Both the position numbers and the translations under genes were made by a program. Below are positions 1 through 8,074 of a DNA stretch of 64,000 nt, one piece after another. The stretch is from the NCBI GenBank assembly GCA_043816165.1, contig JBDRIE010000037.1:1-64000 (forward strand). The letters are read 5' to 3'. The notes beneath the pieces are model-generated. The model was not told the origin of the DNA. It did not search any database and saw only the letters and a list, made by a program, of their open reading frames with translations. The DNA comes from JAACEU01 sp043816165 (GTDB lineage: Bacteria > Patescibacteriota > Gracilibacteria > UBA1369 > LOWO2-01-FULL-3). The first letter of the stretch is position 1. Each line of letters begins with the position of its first letter.

Positions 1-1215
1 CCCGATGAAAAGCTCACAGATTACCGCAAAAAAGCCTGTGACGATATTTCAAAAGAAGTAAAAGTAAAAGGATTCAGACCCGGACACGTACCACCACATG
101 TACTCGAACAATACGTTGAAAAGAAATACATAGAAGCTCACACCCAAGAAGTCGCTATCCAAAGAACATACTCTGAAATTGTAGTGAAAGAAAAAATCCA
201 AGTGGTTTCACGTCCAAAAGTTAAAATCGAAAAGGAATCTCCGCTCACTTACACCGCAACCGTTGCGACAATGCCGGAGGTAGAGGTAAAAGATCACAAA
301 TCAATCAAGATCAAGAAGAAAGAAGTAAATGTAGAAAAAAAAGACATTGAGGCGGTAAAACAAGACATGAAGAAACATGGAACTCAATACAAAGATGTGG
401 ACCGCCCTGCGAAAAAAGGGGATAGGGCTGAAGTGAATTTTGAGGGATTTGAAAAGGATGGAAAAGCCATTCCAAACACAAAAAGCCAAAACCATCCGGT
501 CGTTCTTGGTGAAAATTCTCTGATCCCGGGTTTCGAAGACGAGATTATTGGTATGAAAAAAGGTGACAAAAAAGAATTCGACATAACATTTCCAAAGGAT
601 TACGGAAAAAAGGACTTCCAAGGGAAGGAAATAAAATTCAAAGTAGAACTTCTCAAACTCGAGGAGGGCAGCGAACCGGAAATTAACGAAGAATTTATCG
701 AGAAAATGACCGGCAAAAAACAATCTGTAAAAGATTTCGAAGCGGAAATTGAAAAAAACATACAAGCACGAAAAGACACAGAAGCGATCAGAGACAGGGA
801 AAATCAGTATATTGAAGAATTACTGAAGAAAGTGAAAGTGGACGTTCCGGAAGCACTTATCGAAGAAGAATCTGAATTCATTCTCCAAGACATGAAACAG
901 GACATTTCCATGAAAGGCATGGAATTTGAAAAATTCCTGGAACAAACAAAAACCACAGAAGACGATCTAAGGAAAAAATACGGACCTGAAGCTGAAAAGA
1001 GAATCAAAATCAGATTAGCACTTCAATACATAATAAAAGATGAGAAAATAGAAGTAACCGAAGACGATTTGAAGAAAGAACTGAAACTTATAAAAGCTCA
1101 ATATCCGCCTGCAGAATCGGAAAAAGTCGACAAAGAGTACAACGAAGGACAACTCAAAAATCAACTCACAAACAAACTCGCACTCAGAAAATTATTTGAT
1201 AAAGTCCTCGCATAA
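1..1215 (+). CDS. tig: Trigger factor, peptidyl-prolyl isomerase chaperone (5' partial)
   Basis: Ribosome-associated chaperone that binds nascent chains at the exit tunnel. The reading frame is open from base 1, so the true start lies upstream of the window. The part seen begins inside the N-terminal ribosome-binding domain and carries the signature GFRPGHVP (about bases 76-99), matching the family's GFRxGxxP loop that docks on ribosomal protein L23. An FKBP-type isomerase domain follows (about bases 415-660, with the VVLGENSLIPGFEDEIIGM core), then the long helical C-terminal substrate cradle. The protein is rich in Lys and Glu. The stop at 1213-1215 is followed after 33 bases by a small membrane protein gene on the same strand. 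Identification is firm; the missing N-terminus is only a window effect. Confidence 0.96.
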   Translation, partial: PDEKLTDYRKKACDDISKEVKVKGFRPGHVPPHVLEQYVEKKYIEAHTQEVAIQRTYSEIVVKEKIQVVSRPKVKIEKESPLTYTATVATMPEVEVKDHKSIKIKKKEVNVEKKDIEAVKQDMKKHGTQYKDVDRPAKKGDRAEVNFEGFEKDGKAIPNTKSQNHPVVLGENSLIPGFEDEIIGMKKGDKKEFDITFPKDYGKKDFQGKEIKFKVELLKLEEGSEPEINEEFIEKMTGKKQSVKDFEAEIEKNIQARKDTEAIRDRENQYIEELLKKVKVDVPEALIEEESEFILQDMKQDISMKGMEFEKFLEQTKTTEDDLRKKYGPEAEKRIKIRLALQYIIKDEKIEVTEDDLKKELKLIKAQYPPAESEKVDKEYNEGQLKNQLTNKLALRKLFDKVLA

Positions 1216-1248
1216 GGATAAAATAGTCACAATATAAAAAATCATCCT

Positions 1249-1491
1249 ATGAAAGCATTTTATTTATCGGGTTCGATAATCTTCACAGTAATGATCTTGG
1301 TCGTTGCTTTTGGGAATATCCAAGCCCAGTGCGCACTATTGACATTCTTTTTCTTCCCGGTTAAATCCAACCCTACGATTGTGATATTAGGATTTTCTGT
1401 GATTGGAATAATCACCGGACTTTTCTACCACGCATTCATTACAAAACTCTTTGAAAGCACGGACGAAGACGAGGACGCTGATTTTGAATAA
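1249..1491 (+). CDS. Small two-helix membrane protein, unknown function
   Basis: An 80-residue protein with two hydrophobic segments (about residues 5-25 and 42-65) and an acidic C-terminal tail (DEDEDADFE). It should be an inner-membrane protein with both helices connected by a short loop containing a Phe-rich stretch. No catalytic motif is visible and I do not recognise the family. It follows the trigger factor gene by 33 bases on the same strand, so it may share that transcript. No Shine-Dalgarno sequence precedes the ATG; the upstream bases are A-rich. Confidence 0.7.
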   Translation: MKAFYLSGSIIFTVMILVVAFGNIQAQCALLTFFFFPVKSNPTIVILGFSVIGIITGLFYHAFITKLFESTDEDEDADFE

Positions 1492-1519
1492 AAAAATATT
1501 GCAATCGGTTTAAAAAAAA

Positions 1520-1558
1520 TGTACGTTACGAAAGCAATGTATACTTTTTGTGTACGTT
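1520..1558 (+). promoter_or_regulatory. Promoter/operator with TGTACGTT direct repeats
   Basis: TGTACGTT occurs at 1520-1527 and again at 1551-1558, 31 bases apart (about three helical turns). Between them lies TATACT (1540-1545), a plausible -10 box about 40 bases before the regulator start at 1583. Repeats flanking a -10 next to a gene for a winged-helix protein suggest an autoregulatory operator. This is inference from position only. Confidence 0.5.
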
Positions 1559-1582
1559 CATGGGCAATTATAAATAGGGACA

Positions 1583-2137
1583 ATGCTAAAGCGGCTTTTT
1601 ACATCTAATACCCGCGTAAAATTATTGACTGTATTCCTAATGAATATCGACGAGGAGTACTTTATTCGCGAACTTACGCGAAAATTAGATGAACAAATTA
1701 ATTCCGTTCGAAGAGAATTAGACAATTTGAAAAAAATCGGACTCCTCAAGGCTAGGGCAAAAAACCGAAAGAAATATTACCACGTGAACAAAAACTTTAT
1801 CTTTCTTGACGAACTGAGAGGAATAATTGTTAAAGCCATTTCATCTCAAGACAAGGTGGCAAAAGACATCGCCAAAATGGGGGATATCAAATTATTGGCT
1901 TTATCCGGGCAATTTTTGAACAAGGATACTGAGACAGTCGACATGCTAATCGTCGGAAACCTGGACAAAGAGCGTTTTTCAAAATACCTGAGCGAAGACT
2001 TAAGAACCAAAAGATCAGTGAAATTCACTATAATGAACGAAGAAGATTTTAAATACAGAAAAGAGTGCCACGACAAATTCATATCAGAAATAATCTCCGA
2101 TCCCGAAAATCAAATCCTCATCGACAAATTCGCCTAA
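1583..2137 (+). CDS. Winged-helix transcriptional regulator
   Basis: A 184-residue protein. Residues about 1-75 form an ArsR-like winged helix (a helix-turn-helix around YFIRELTRKLDEQINSVRRE, then the wing LLKARAKNRKKYYHVN). The C-terminal half (about 95-184) contains a run, LLALSGQFLN followed by VDMLIVGNLD, that resembles the fold of minimal nucleotidyltransferase-like domains found behind such DNA-binding domains, though the catalytic GSxxxGxxxxxSDxD pattern is not intact. It is probably a DNA-binding repressor or sensor. Repeats TGTACGTT upstream may be its own operator. The gene converges on a metalloprotease gene whose stop lies at the very end of this frame (2134-2137). The ligand or signal cannot be read from the sequence. 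Confidence 0.75.
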   Translation: MLKRLFTSNTRVKLLTVFLMNIDEEYFIRELTRKLDEQINSVRRELDNLKKIGLLKARAKNRKKYYHVNKNFIFLDELRGIIVKAISSQDKVAKDIAKMGDIKLLALSGQFLNKDTETVDMLIVGNLDKERFSKYLSEDLRTKRSVKFTIMNEEDFKYRKECHDKFISEIISDPENQILIDKFA

Positions 2138-3069
2138 AAGTCGACTTCATCCAAATCAGGATTAATATACTCAGTTTTTGCGCTTTGTAGTACGCAATTT
2201 GCAAATTCCAATTGATCATAAGTAAGTTCCTCGGGATAAACCTGAAGTGTTTGACCGACATCACCGGTGCAAAGGTTATAATCCATGAGATTTGCCGGAG
2301 CCGCATTGGACCCATCTCCGCAGGCAGCCATACAAACATCACCGCTCATATAAGTAGTGATTGACTGAATATGAGCGCAAGCCTCACTATAATTAACTGT
2401 ATCATCGAGACCATCACCCCCGGACGCAAAAGGGTGCTTCAACTCTAATATATGTCCCATTTCATGGGCAGTCGCCTTTTTTAGATATGTTGTGCCAGCA
2501 TCATCTGTATATAATGCCAAAAATTCTTCACCTTTTGGAGTAGTCAAATATGTACCACTAACCCCCGTATCCCCGGGAATATACATAATATCTACAGCGC
2601 CATCTGTACCATTTACATCTATATAAGCTCTTAATCTATCTTCATATTCGTCACGAGACTCACCCGGAATCATATTTGGTTGAAGAGCACTATCATGAAC
2701 TCTTCTAACTCTGGCAACATAGAAATCCCTAATCATATCACCATATACACGACGTAAATCATCTATATTTACCCTAATAGCATCTTCATTTATATCCGAA
2801 GCGCCATCATCATTCATGACTATATGAATCGCGAGAGCTACAAAGATCATTTGCTGAAATAGGTATTGTCTTCTATGACCAGGGTCATAACACCTCTCTA
2901 TAGCAGCTTTCTTTGAATCTTCGCCCTTTTCACACGCCCCCAACACAGCCATCAAGCTCAAAGCGGTAACGGCCACTAGATCTTTAATTCTTCTTCCAGC
3001 TATACCTAATCTACCCAATTTTGCCCTTGGGATCGTATTTGAACTACTTGTTTCACTTAGTTTATTCAT
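2134..3069 (-). CDS. Secreted metzincin-type zinc metalloprotease lipoprotein
   Basis: A 311-residue protein starting at the ATG at 3069 (longer starts run into the rplS promoter). The N-terminus has a hydrophobic segment ending in a lipobox-like LGAC, so it is probably exported and lipid-anchored. The zinc-binding motif HEMGHILELKH (about residues 202-212) fits the HExxHxxxxxH pattern of metzincins, and a later NLMDYN looks like the Met-turn, which suggests the pappalysin/M43 group. The usual Gly in the third helix turn is Glu here. Several Cys in the C-terminal part could form disulfides. The gene is divergent from rplS; a TTGACA box lies at 3115-3120 on its strand, but no clear -10 follows. 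The substrate is unknown. Confidence 0.75.
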   Translation of the reverse strand: MNKLSETSSSNTIPRAKLGRLGIAGRRIKDLVAVTALSLMAVLGACEKGEDSKKAAIERCYDPGHRRQYLFQQMIFVALAIHIVMNDDGASDINEDAIRVNIDDLRRVYGDMIRDFYVARVRRVHDSALQPNMIPGESRDEYEDRLRAYIDVNGTDGAVDIMYIPGDTGVSGTYLTTPKGEEFLALYTDDAGTTYLKKATAHEMGHILELKHPFASGGDGLDDTVNYSEACAHIQSITTYMSGDVCMAACGDGSNAAPANLMDYNLCTGDVGQTLQVYPEELTYDQLEFANCVLQSAKTEYINPDLDEVDF

Positions 3070-3153
3070 AAATAAAATCAAAATGCGCCATAGCATGACG
3101 CAAAATAGCGATAGTGTCAAGTACGAGCTGGGCACAAAAAAATACAAATTCCC

Positions 3154-3182
3154 TTGATTTAAACCTTTACCTTCAGTATATT
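3154..3182 (+). promoter_or_regulatory. Predicted sigma70-type promoter of rplS-rnhB-csaB
   Basis: TTGATT (3154-3159), a 17-base spacer, then TATATT (3177-3182). Initiation near 3190 would leave only about 15 leader bases before the rplS ATG at 3205. It also excludes the in-frame TTG at 3181 as the start. Confidence 0.65.
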
Positions 3183-3204
3183 GCACGAGCATTTAATTTC
3201 GCAA

Positions 3205-3732
3205 ATGAGCATTTTACAGGATATTCAAAAATTAGCGGTGAAAAAAGTTCCGGTTATCCGACCTGGAAATACGGTAAGAGTGCACCAAAAAATCAAAGAA
3301 GGAGAAAAGGAACGTATTCAAATCTTCGAAGGTTTGGTAATTAAACTTAATAGTGGTTTTGGCGCAGACAAGACAATTACTGTACGAAAAATCGTAGGTG
3401 GGATCGGAGTTGAAAAGATTTTCGCGCTTTATTCTACAAACATTGTGAAAATTGAGGTTAAAAAGAAATCAAAAGTTCGTAGAGCGAAACTTTATTACAT
3501 GAGAAAAAGATCCGGTAAATCAGCAAGACTAAAAGAAACTTTCATAAGCGATAAGGAGGTAGAAAGTTCAATAGAGGAATTAGCTGAAAAGCGCGCAGTC
3601 GAAGACGAAGCGCAAGAAAATGACGATAATGCTGTAGAGGAAAGCGTTCCAGCAGCAGATGAAACCCCAAAGGCCGAAGAAGCCCCAAAGGCCGAAGCAG
3701 AAGCTCCAGCCGAAGCCGAAAAAAAAGAGTAA
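3205..3732 (+). CDS. rplS: Large ribosomal subunit protein bL19 with acidic tail
   Basis: Ribosomal protein L19, at the 30S-50S interface. Residues about 1-115 are the conserved domain: VPVIRPGNTVRVHQKIKEG, RIQIFEGLVI, TVRKIVGGIGVEKIFALYST and the basic KVRRAKLYYMRKRSGKSARLKE end. Beyond it the protein has an extension of about 60 residues made of Glu, Ala and Pro repeats (EEAPKAEAEAPAEAE), which normal L19 (about 115 residues) lacks. The start is taken at ATG 3205, because the predicted -10 box covers the upstream TTG. It is first in a rightward operon with rnhB (16-base gap) and csaB. No Shine-Dalgarno sequence is seen. Confidence 0.95.
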   Translation: MSILQDIQKLAVKKVPVIRPGNTVRVHQKIKEGEKERIQIFEGLVIKLNSGFGADKTITVRKIVGGIGVEKIFALYSTNIVKIEVKKKSKVRRAKLYYMRKRSGKSARLKETFISDKEVESSIEELAEKRAVEDEAQENDDNAVEESVPAADETPKAEEAPKAEAEAPAEAEKKE

Positions 3733-3748
3733 AGTTTAAATCCAGATT

Positions 3749-4345
3749 ATGGTCCCATTCGTTCCCATTGAATCCAGGCTAAGAAGCATTGGATGCCGTT
3801 TAGTTGCGGGAATAGACGAAGCAGGTCGCGGTCCACTTGCCGGCCCCTTAGTTTCTGCTGCGGTAATTTTGAAAGAAAACGTAAAAATACCGGGATTGAA
3901 TGATTCAAAACTACTATCCAGCAAAAAAAGAGAAGAATTATTCGAATTAATAGTAAAAAATTCTGTAGATTTTTCAATTTCAATAATTCCACATACCCAA
4001 ATCGACAAGATAAACATTGTAGAAGCGGTAAAATTGGCAAACTATAATTGCATAAAAGAACTAAGGTGTAAGCCGGATATCGCATTAATAGACGGAAGAG
4101 ACAAGCAAATCCTAGATATTAAGTTTTTAACGGTAATCAAAGGTGACCAAATTATAAAATGCATTGCAGCGGCTTCGATATTAGCGAAAGTAACCAGAGA
4201 CGCACTCATGAAGCATTATGCAAAAGAATTCCGACAATATGGGTTTGAAATTCACAAAGGCTACGGGACAAGAATTCACAGAAATAACATAAAGAAATTT
4301 GGACGTTGCGAAATACACAGGAAAACTTATAAGATTAAGTCATGA
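3749..4345 (+). CDS. rnhB: Ribonuclease HII
   Basis: Removes ribonucleotides and RNA primers from RNA-DNA hybrids. The N-terminal motif AGIDEAGRGPLAGP with its DE pair is the type 2 RNase H signature; NDSKLLSSKKREEL and the later AAASILAKVTRD carry the remaining conserved acidic and basic residues. The length, 198 residues, is normal. The frame ends in TGA inside the ATGA that starts the next gene, so the two are translationally coupled; this also shows that TGA is a stop in this genome. rplS followed by rnhB is a common bacterial gene order. Confidence 0.96.
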   Translation: MVPFVPIESRLRSIGCRLVAGIDEAGRGPLAGPLVSAAVILKENVKIPGLNDSKLLSSKKREELFELIVKNSVDFSISIIPHTQIDKINIVEAVKLANYNCIKELRCKPDIALIDGRDKQILDIKFLTVIKGDQIIKCIAAASILAKVTRDALMKHYAKEFRQYGFEIHKGYGTRIHRNNIKKFGRCEIHRKTYKIKS

Positions 4346-5418
4346 AAATAGTTATTACAGGTAATTATGGCGCCGGAAACATTGGTGACGAGATGATTCT
4401 CGAGGGCTTGATGAATGCAATTAACAACAGCACAAAAGATGCAAAGATCACAGTGTTAAGGGGTGACGAGAAGTTCCCATCAGGCCCTAGAAGCCTAATA
4501 AAATCACTTTTCAAATCAGAAAGGAAAACTAAAAAATTAGTAAAAGAATGCGACTATTTTATTTTGGGTGGAGGTGGACTTTTTGGTAGTCTCACATTAA
4601 AAGCAAATATTATTTGGGGAGTCCAAGCACTAATGGCTTATTTCTACAAAAAACCGGTCATTATGTATGGGCAAAGTGTAGGGGAATTAAAAGGTAAGTT
4701 TAGAAAATGGCTGGTTAAATACATATTTCAAAAAGCAAAACTAATTACGGTAAGAGACCAAGAGTCAAAAAGGAGGCTAAAACTGCTCGGAATAACCAAA
4801 AAAATCCACGTAATACCGGACTTGGCCTTCAATATTTCGTACAAACCAAATAAAAGATCCCGAAAATCCATAATTCTTGCATTAAGGCAACACCCAGGAA
4901 TTAAAAAGAAATTTATAACAACAATAGCAAAATATTTAAATTGGATAATAGAGGAAAAAAACTACGACGTAGATATAATAAACTTTCAGGAGCCACCGTC
5001 AAAAGATGCGGACGAAATATTGCATGAAAAAGTCATTGAAGAGATAAGGAATAAATCAAAAGTTAAAATCATTCCAACTCCGGACAATACAAAACAGCTC
5101 TTTGACGTCATAAGTAATTCAAGTTTACTGCTGGGGATGAGGCTTCACTCAATAATTTCTGCAATAAAAGCCGAAAAGCCATTCCTCGCACTGTCTTATG
5201 CTCCAAAGGTCAAAGACATGCTCAACTATGCCGGTCTGGAATTATATATGCTCGATGCTGAAAAAATTGAATCATACATACAGCTTACAAAAACAACAGA
5301 GTCTATATTAAGAAAAGCTGAAAAAATCAAAAAAGATCTAGAGGAAACAAACAAACTCTTCCTCGAAAAACATAGAGAATTCGAGAAAAACATCCTTAGT
5401 AAAATTTTCTCAACCTAG
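4342..5418 (+). CDS. csaB: Polysaccharide pyruvyl transferase family protein (CsaB-like)
   Basis: A 358-residue protein of the polysaccharide pyruvyl transferase family. It shows the N-terminal GNYGAGNIGDEMI motif, the FILGGGGLFG glycine loop, and the C-terminal GMRLHSIISAI ... FLALSYAPKVKDM signature of CsaB. In Bacillus, CsaB adds pyruvate ketals to a secondary wall polymer, creating the site that SLH domains bind. An SLH-domain protein is encoded at 27.3-29.1 kb in this window, so the same anchoring role is plausible here. It overlaps rnhB by four bases and its 3' end overlaps the convergent PfkB kinase gene by 23 bases. Family assignment is strong, the exact acceptor polymer is inference. 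Confidence 0.88.
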   Translation: MKIVITGNYGAGNIGDEMILEGLMNAINNSTKDAKITVLRGDEKFPSGPRSLIKSLFKSERKTKKLVKECDYFILGGGGLFGSLTLKANIIWGVQALMAYFYKKPVIMYGQSVGELKGKFRKWLVKYIFQKAKLITVRDQESKRRLKLLGITKKIHVIPDLAFNISYKPNKRSRKSIILALRQHPGIKKKFITTIAKYLNWIIEEKNYDVDIINFQEPPSKDADEILHEKVIEEIRNKSKVKIIPTPDNTKQLFDVISNSSLLLGMRLHSIISAIKAEKPFLALSYAPKVKDMLNYAGLELYMLDAEKIESYIQLTKTTESILRKAEKIKKDLEETNKLFLEKHREFEKNILSKIFST

Positions 5419-6328
5419 ATTCAAACTCATCCTTTGTAAATGAATGGGTTTGAGTGCCGTTTTTGCTAACAACAAAGGAAGCGGCAGTACACGCGATTTT
5501 ACACGATTCCTTGAGAGATTTATCATTAACGTAACCATGCACAAATCCCGCTCTAAAAGCATCTCCACATCCGGTCACATCAACCACATGCATACCTCCT
5601 ATTGCAGGAACATGAGTTTGCTCCCCATTCTCAAAAATTGTACATCCATTTTCCCCTAAAGTTTCTACATAAAAACCTGCCCAACCCGTTAATTGTGATA
5701 AATTCATGCGCATCTTTTCCACCAAAAGACTTGTTTCATATTCATTTGCGATAATGCCCTTACACCCATCTATAATTATAGCCAAATATTCTTTTGATAA
5801 AGCGGAAATTGCCTGACCCGGATCAAAAAGAAACGGAACCTTATCACGGATCAAATTCTCAGCAATTGTTAACATTCTGCCTGGGATATCCGGGGCAAGC
5901 ACTGCAAAATCAACACTAGAAAGATCACAACATGACAAATTTTTGCAAATTTCTACAGCCGCCGATGCTCCCGGAGAAAAAATTGAAATTTGATTATGTG
6001 AATTATCAGCCAAAATATAGGCGGCTGCTGTAGGGTTTCCATCGTCAATTTGAACACACTCAGATGTAATTCGATTGCTATTCAACCAATCTCTATAATC
6101 ATCGAAGTCATTACCCGCAACCCCAAGTATCATGGGCTTTTCACCCAAAAGATTCAAAGTATAGGCTATGTTTGGGGCACAACCACCAAAAAAAGTTTCC
6201 CTGGAATCAGCCAAAAAAGAAACACTCAGATTATCAAGTTCTTCCGGAATCAAAGACTCCTTGAACCGTCCCTTATAGAACATTATGTGGTCATAGGCTA
6301 TGGAGCCCGACACTAGAATATTTTTCAT
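5396..6328 (-). CDS. PfkB-family carbohydrate/nucleoside kinase
   Basis: A 310-residue ribokinase-fold kinase that phosphorylates a sugar or nucleoside. Visible: the N-terminal strand ILVSGSIAYDHI, the substrate-side FFGGCAPNIAYTLNLLG, and the C-terminal PfkB signature DVTGCGDAFRAGFVHGY with the catalytic Asp and anion hole. Similar proteins are often annotated as adenosine kinase or plain carbohydrate kinase; the substrate cannot be decided from sequence. It is the last gene of the leftward infB-proS-rfbD operon and starts within the 3' end of the nucleotidyltransferase gene (38-base overlap), suggesting tight coupling and possibly a role in sugar activation. Confidence 0.88.
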   Translation of the reverse strand: MKNILVSGSIAYDHIMFYKGRFKESLIPEELDNLSVSFLADSRETFFGGCAPNIAYTLNLLGEKPMILGVAGNDFDDYRDWLNSNRITSECVQIDDGNPTAAAYILADNSHNQISIFSPGASAAVEICKNLSCCDLSSVDFAVLAPDIPGRMLTIAENLIRDKVPFLFDPGQAISALSKEYLAIIIDGCKGIIANEYETSLLVEKMRMNLSQLTGWAGFYVETLGENGCTIFENGEQTHVPAIGGMHVVDVTGCGDAFRAGFVHGYVNDKSLKESCKIACTAASFVVSKNGTQTHSFTKDEFESRLRKFY

Positions 6329-7106
6329 TCTCTTCGTTAAGACCTGCCTGTTTTCGGTCTAAAATTGATAAATCATTCGATATTTGAGCCAAATGACTGT
6401 TTTTGACTAAGGCTGAAGCATTGTGCAAACCTTCAAAAGATTCGCCACAATCTCCCCAGAATCCTTCAAGAATATCGTATTTCAGAGTTCCTTGTTCCAA
6501 ATAGTAATTATTAACATCTGTTATTTCTAATTCATTACGATTTGATGGGTTTAGGCTTTTAACAATATTAAAAACCTGAGGATCATACATATACACACCG
6601 GTTACTGCAAAATCAGATTTTGGATTTTCCGGTTTTTCTACAATTGAGGTGATTTTATCTCCATCAAGTTCCGCAACTCCATAAGACTCAGGATTGTGTA
6701 CTTTTTTCAAAAACACTCTCGCTCCGCTGGGTTGAGCCGAAAATTCTTTCACTGCGCCGGCGATACTATCCTCCAATACATTATCACCAAGAATAACTAC
6801 AACTTTTTCATTATTTGCGAATTGTTCCGCCAGCCCGAGAGCTTGTGCGATACCTCCTGCCTCTTCTTGCACCTCGTATGACAGCTTTACGCCCAAATGT
6901 GCACCTGAACCTAATAATTCCAAGAAGTCTCCTGCATGACCCTTTCCTGAGACAATCAAGATATTATCAACCCCCGCTTCCTTAAGCGAATAAAGAGGAT
7001 AATAAATCATAGGCTTGTTGAACACAGGTAAAAGATGCTTATTTGTGACGTTGGTGCACGGTGATAACCTACTTCCTGTTCCCCCGGCTAGTATTATTCC
7101 TTTCAT
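6291..7106 (-). CDS. Sugar-1-phosphate nucleotidyltransferase (RfbA-like)
   Basis: A 271-residue enzyme that makes an NDP-sugar from NTP and sugar-1-phosphate. The nucleotide loop GIILAGGTGSRLSPCTNVTNKHLLP is nearly identical to glucose-1-phosphate thymidylyltransferase (RmlA/RfbA), and VVILGDNVLED, ITSIVEKPENPKSD and YDILEGFWGDCGES match the sugar-binding and product loops. Because rfbD lies next to it, dTDP-glucose for rhamnose synthesis is the likely product, but rmlB and rmlC are not in the window. The last 30 or so residues extend past the usual short-form end. The gene overlaps the downstream kinase. Confidence 0.88.
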   Translation of the reverse strand: MKGIILAGGTGSRLSPCTNVTNKHLLPVFNKPMIYYPLYSLKEAGVDNILIVSGKGHAGDFLELLGSGAHLGVKLSYEVQEEAGGIAQALGLAEQFANNEKVVVILGDNVLEDSIAGAVKEFSAQPSGARVFLKKVHNPESYGVAELDGDKITSIVEKPENPKSDFAVTGVYMYDPQVFNIVKSLNPSNRNELEITDVNNYYLEQGTLKYDILEGFWGDCGESFEGLHNASALVKNSHLAQISNDLSILDRKQAGLNEENEKYSSVGLHSL

Positions 7107-7152
7107 AAAAATTGCTTAAACAGCGATATTAAACAGTAAAAAGCCGATTTCA

Positions 7153-8073
7153 TCAAGTAGTTAATTGCAAATAAGCATTTAGAGCTTCTTTCCACGATCT
7201 CATTCTGCAATCCAACTTTGTATTTTGGAGAATAGAGCAATGTGGACGTTTCGCAGGCCGCGGAAATTCTTCAGATGTAACCGGATTTACCTTTACGTCC
7301 AATTTCGCCAATTTGAAAATTTTCTTCGCAAATCCGCACCAGCTTGTGTGGTCAGAATTTGTTAGATGATAGACACCAAAAGAAGGTTTTTTCACGGGGG
7401 AATCATTCCCAGCCATGTCGCCCTCAGAACCCATCGTCCGGTTATGCTGTCTGGGCAAATTAGAAACATATGGCATCAAAAAACATCTGATCAACTCTTC
7501 GCACAAGTCCTTTGAGTAAGTAGGGGATCCTATTTGATCATCTACAACATCAAGCTCAGATTTCGTTTCTGCAAGTTTCAGCATCGTTTCTACAAAATTC
7601 TTCCCATTTTCTCCATAAAGCCAAGATGTACGAACTATATAGTGCTTATCCCAGTTTTCCGCTATTAACCGCTCACCACGGAGCTTGGATTCACCATATA
7701 CGTTAATAGGGGACGGGCGATCGTCTTCCTTGTAGCCCTCCGGATTTTCGCCATCAAACACATAATCAGTACTGATATGCAGAAGAACGGCATTCTCTTC
7801 TTTGCATGCAGCAGCCATAGCACCGGGAGCATCACCATTTATTTTTAAAGCCATATCCTTCTCTGTCTCACAAGCGTCAACAGCAGTATAAGCCGCGCAA
7901 TTAATCACAAAATTAGGTGAAATTCTTTTAAAAACCGAACTCAAAGCTTCTTTGTCAGAAATATCCAGGTCGTCTTTATCAAAGGCGTACATTTCAAAAT
8001 CTTCACTTCCTGAAAGAGTCTTTAACATTTGCGAACCAAGCATCCCTAGCTTACCTAAAAGAAGAATCTTCAA
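7153..8073 (-). CDS. rfbD: dTDP-4-dehydrorhamnose reductase
   Basis: An SDR-family reductase for the last step of dTDP-L-rhamnose synthesis. The NAD(P)-binding loop GKLGMLGSQM is at the N-terminus, followed by VINCAAYTAVDACE and ISTDYVFDG, both typical of RmlD, and the catalytic YGESK (Tyr and Lys) with LRGE. VRTSWLYGENGKNFVETM and DQIGSPTYSKDL match the substrate-binding half. An insertion near residue 215 (LPRQHNRTMGSEGD) looks disordered. It starts one base after the proS stop, so both are co-transcribed leftward. Confidence 0.93.
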   Translation of the reverse strand: MKILLLGKLGMLGSQMLKTLSGSEDFEMYAFDKDDLDISDKEALSSVFKRISPNFVINCAAYTAVDACETEKDMALKINGDAPGAMAAACKEENAVLLHISTDYVFDGENPEGYKEDDRPSPINVYGESKLRGERLIAENWDKHYIVRTSWLYGENGKNFVETMLKLAETKSELDVVDDQIGSPTYSKDLCEELIRCFLMPYVSNLPRQHNRTMGSEGDMAGNDSPVKKPSFGVYHLTNSDHTSWCGFAKKIFKLAKLDVKVNPVTSEEFPRPAKRPHCSILQNTKLDCRMRSWKEALNAYLQLTT

Positions 8074-8074
8074 A

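Noticed and set aside
3181..3204. TTG start for rplS
   Set aside because: It lies in the predicted -10 box; MSILQDIQ at 3205 is the normal start.
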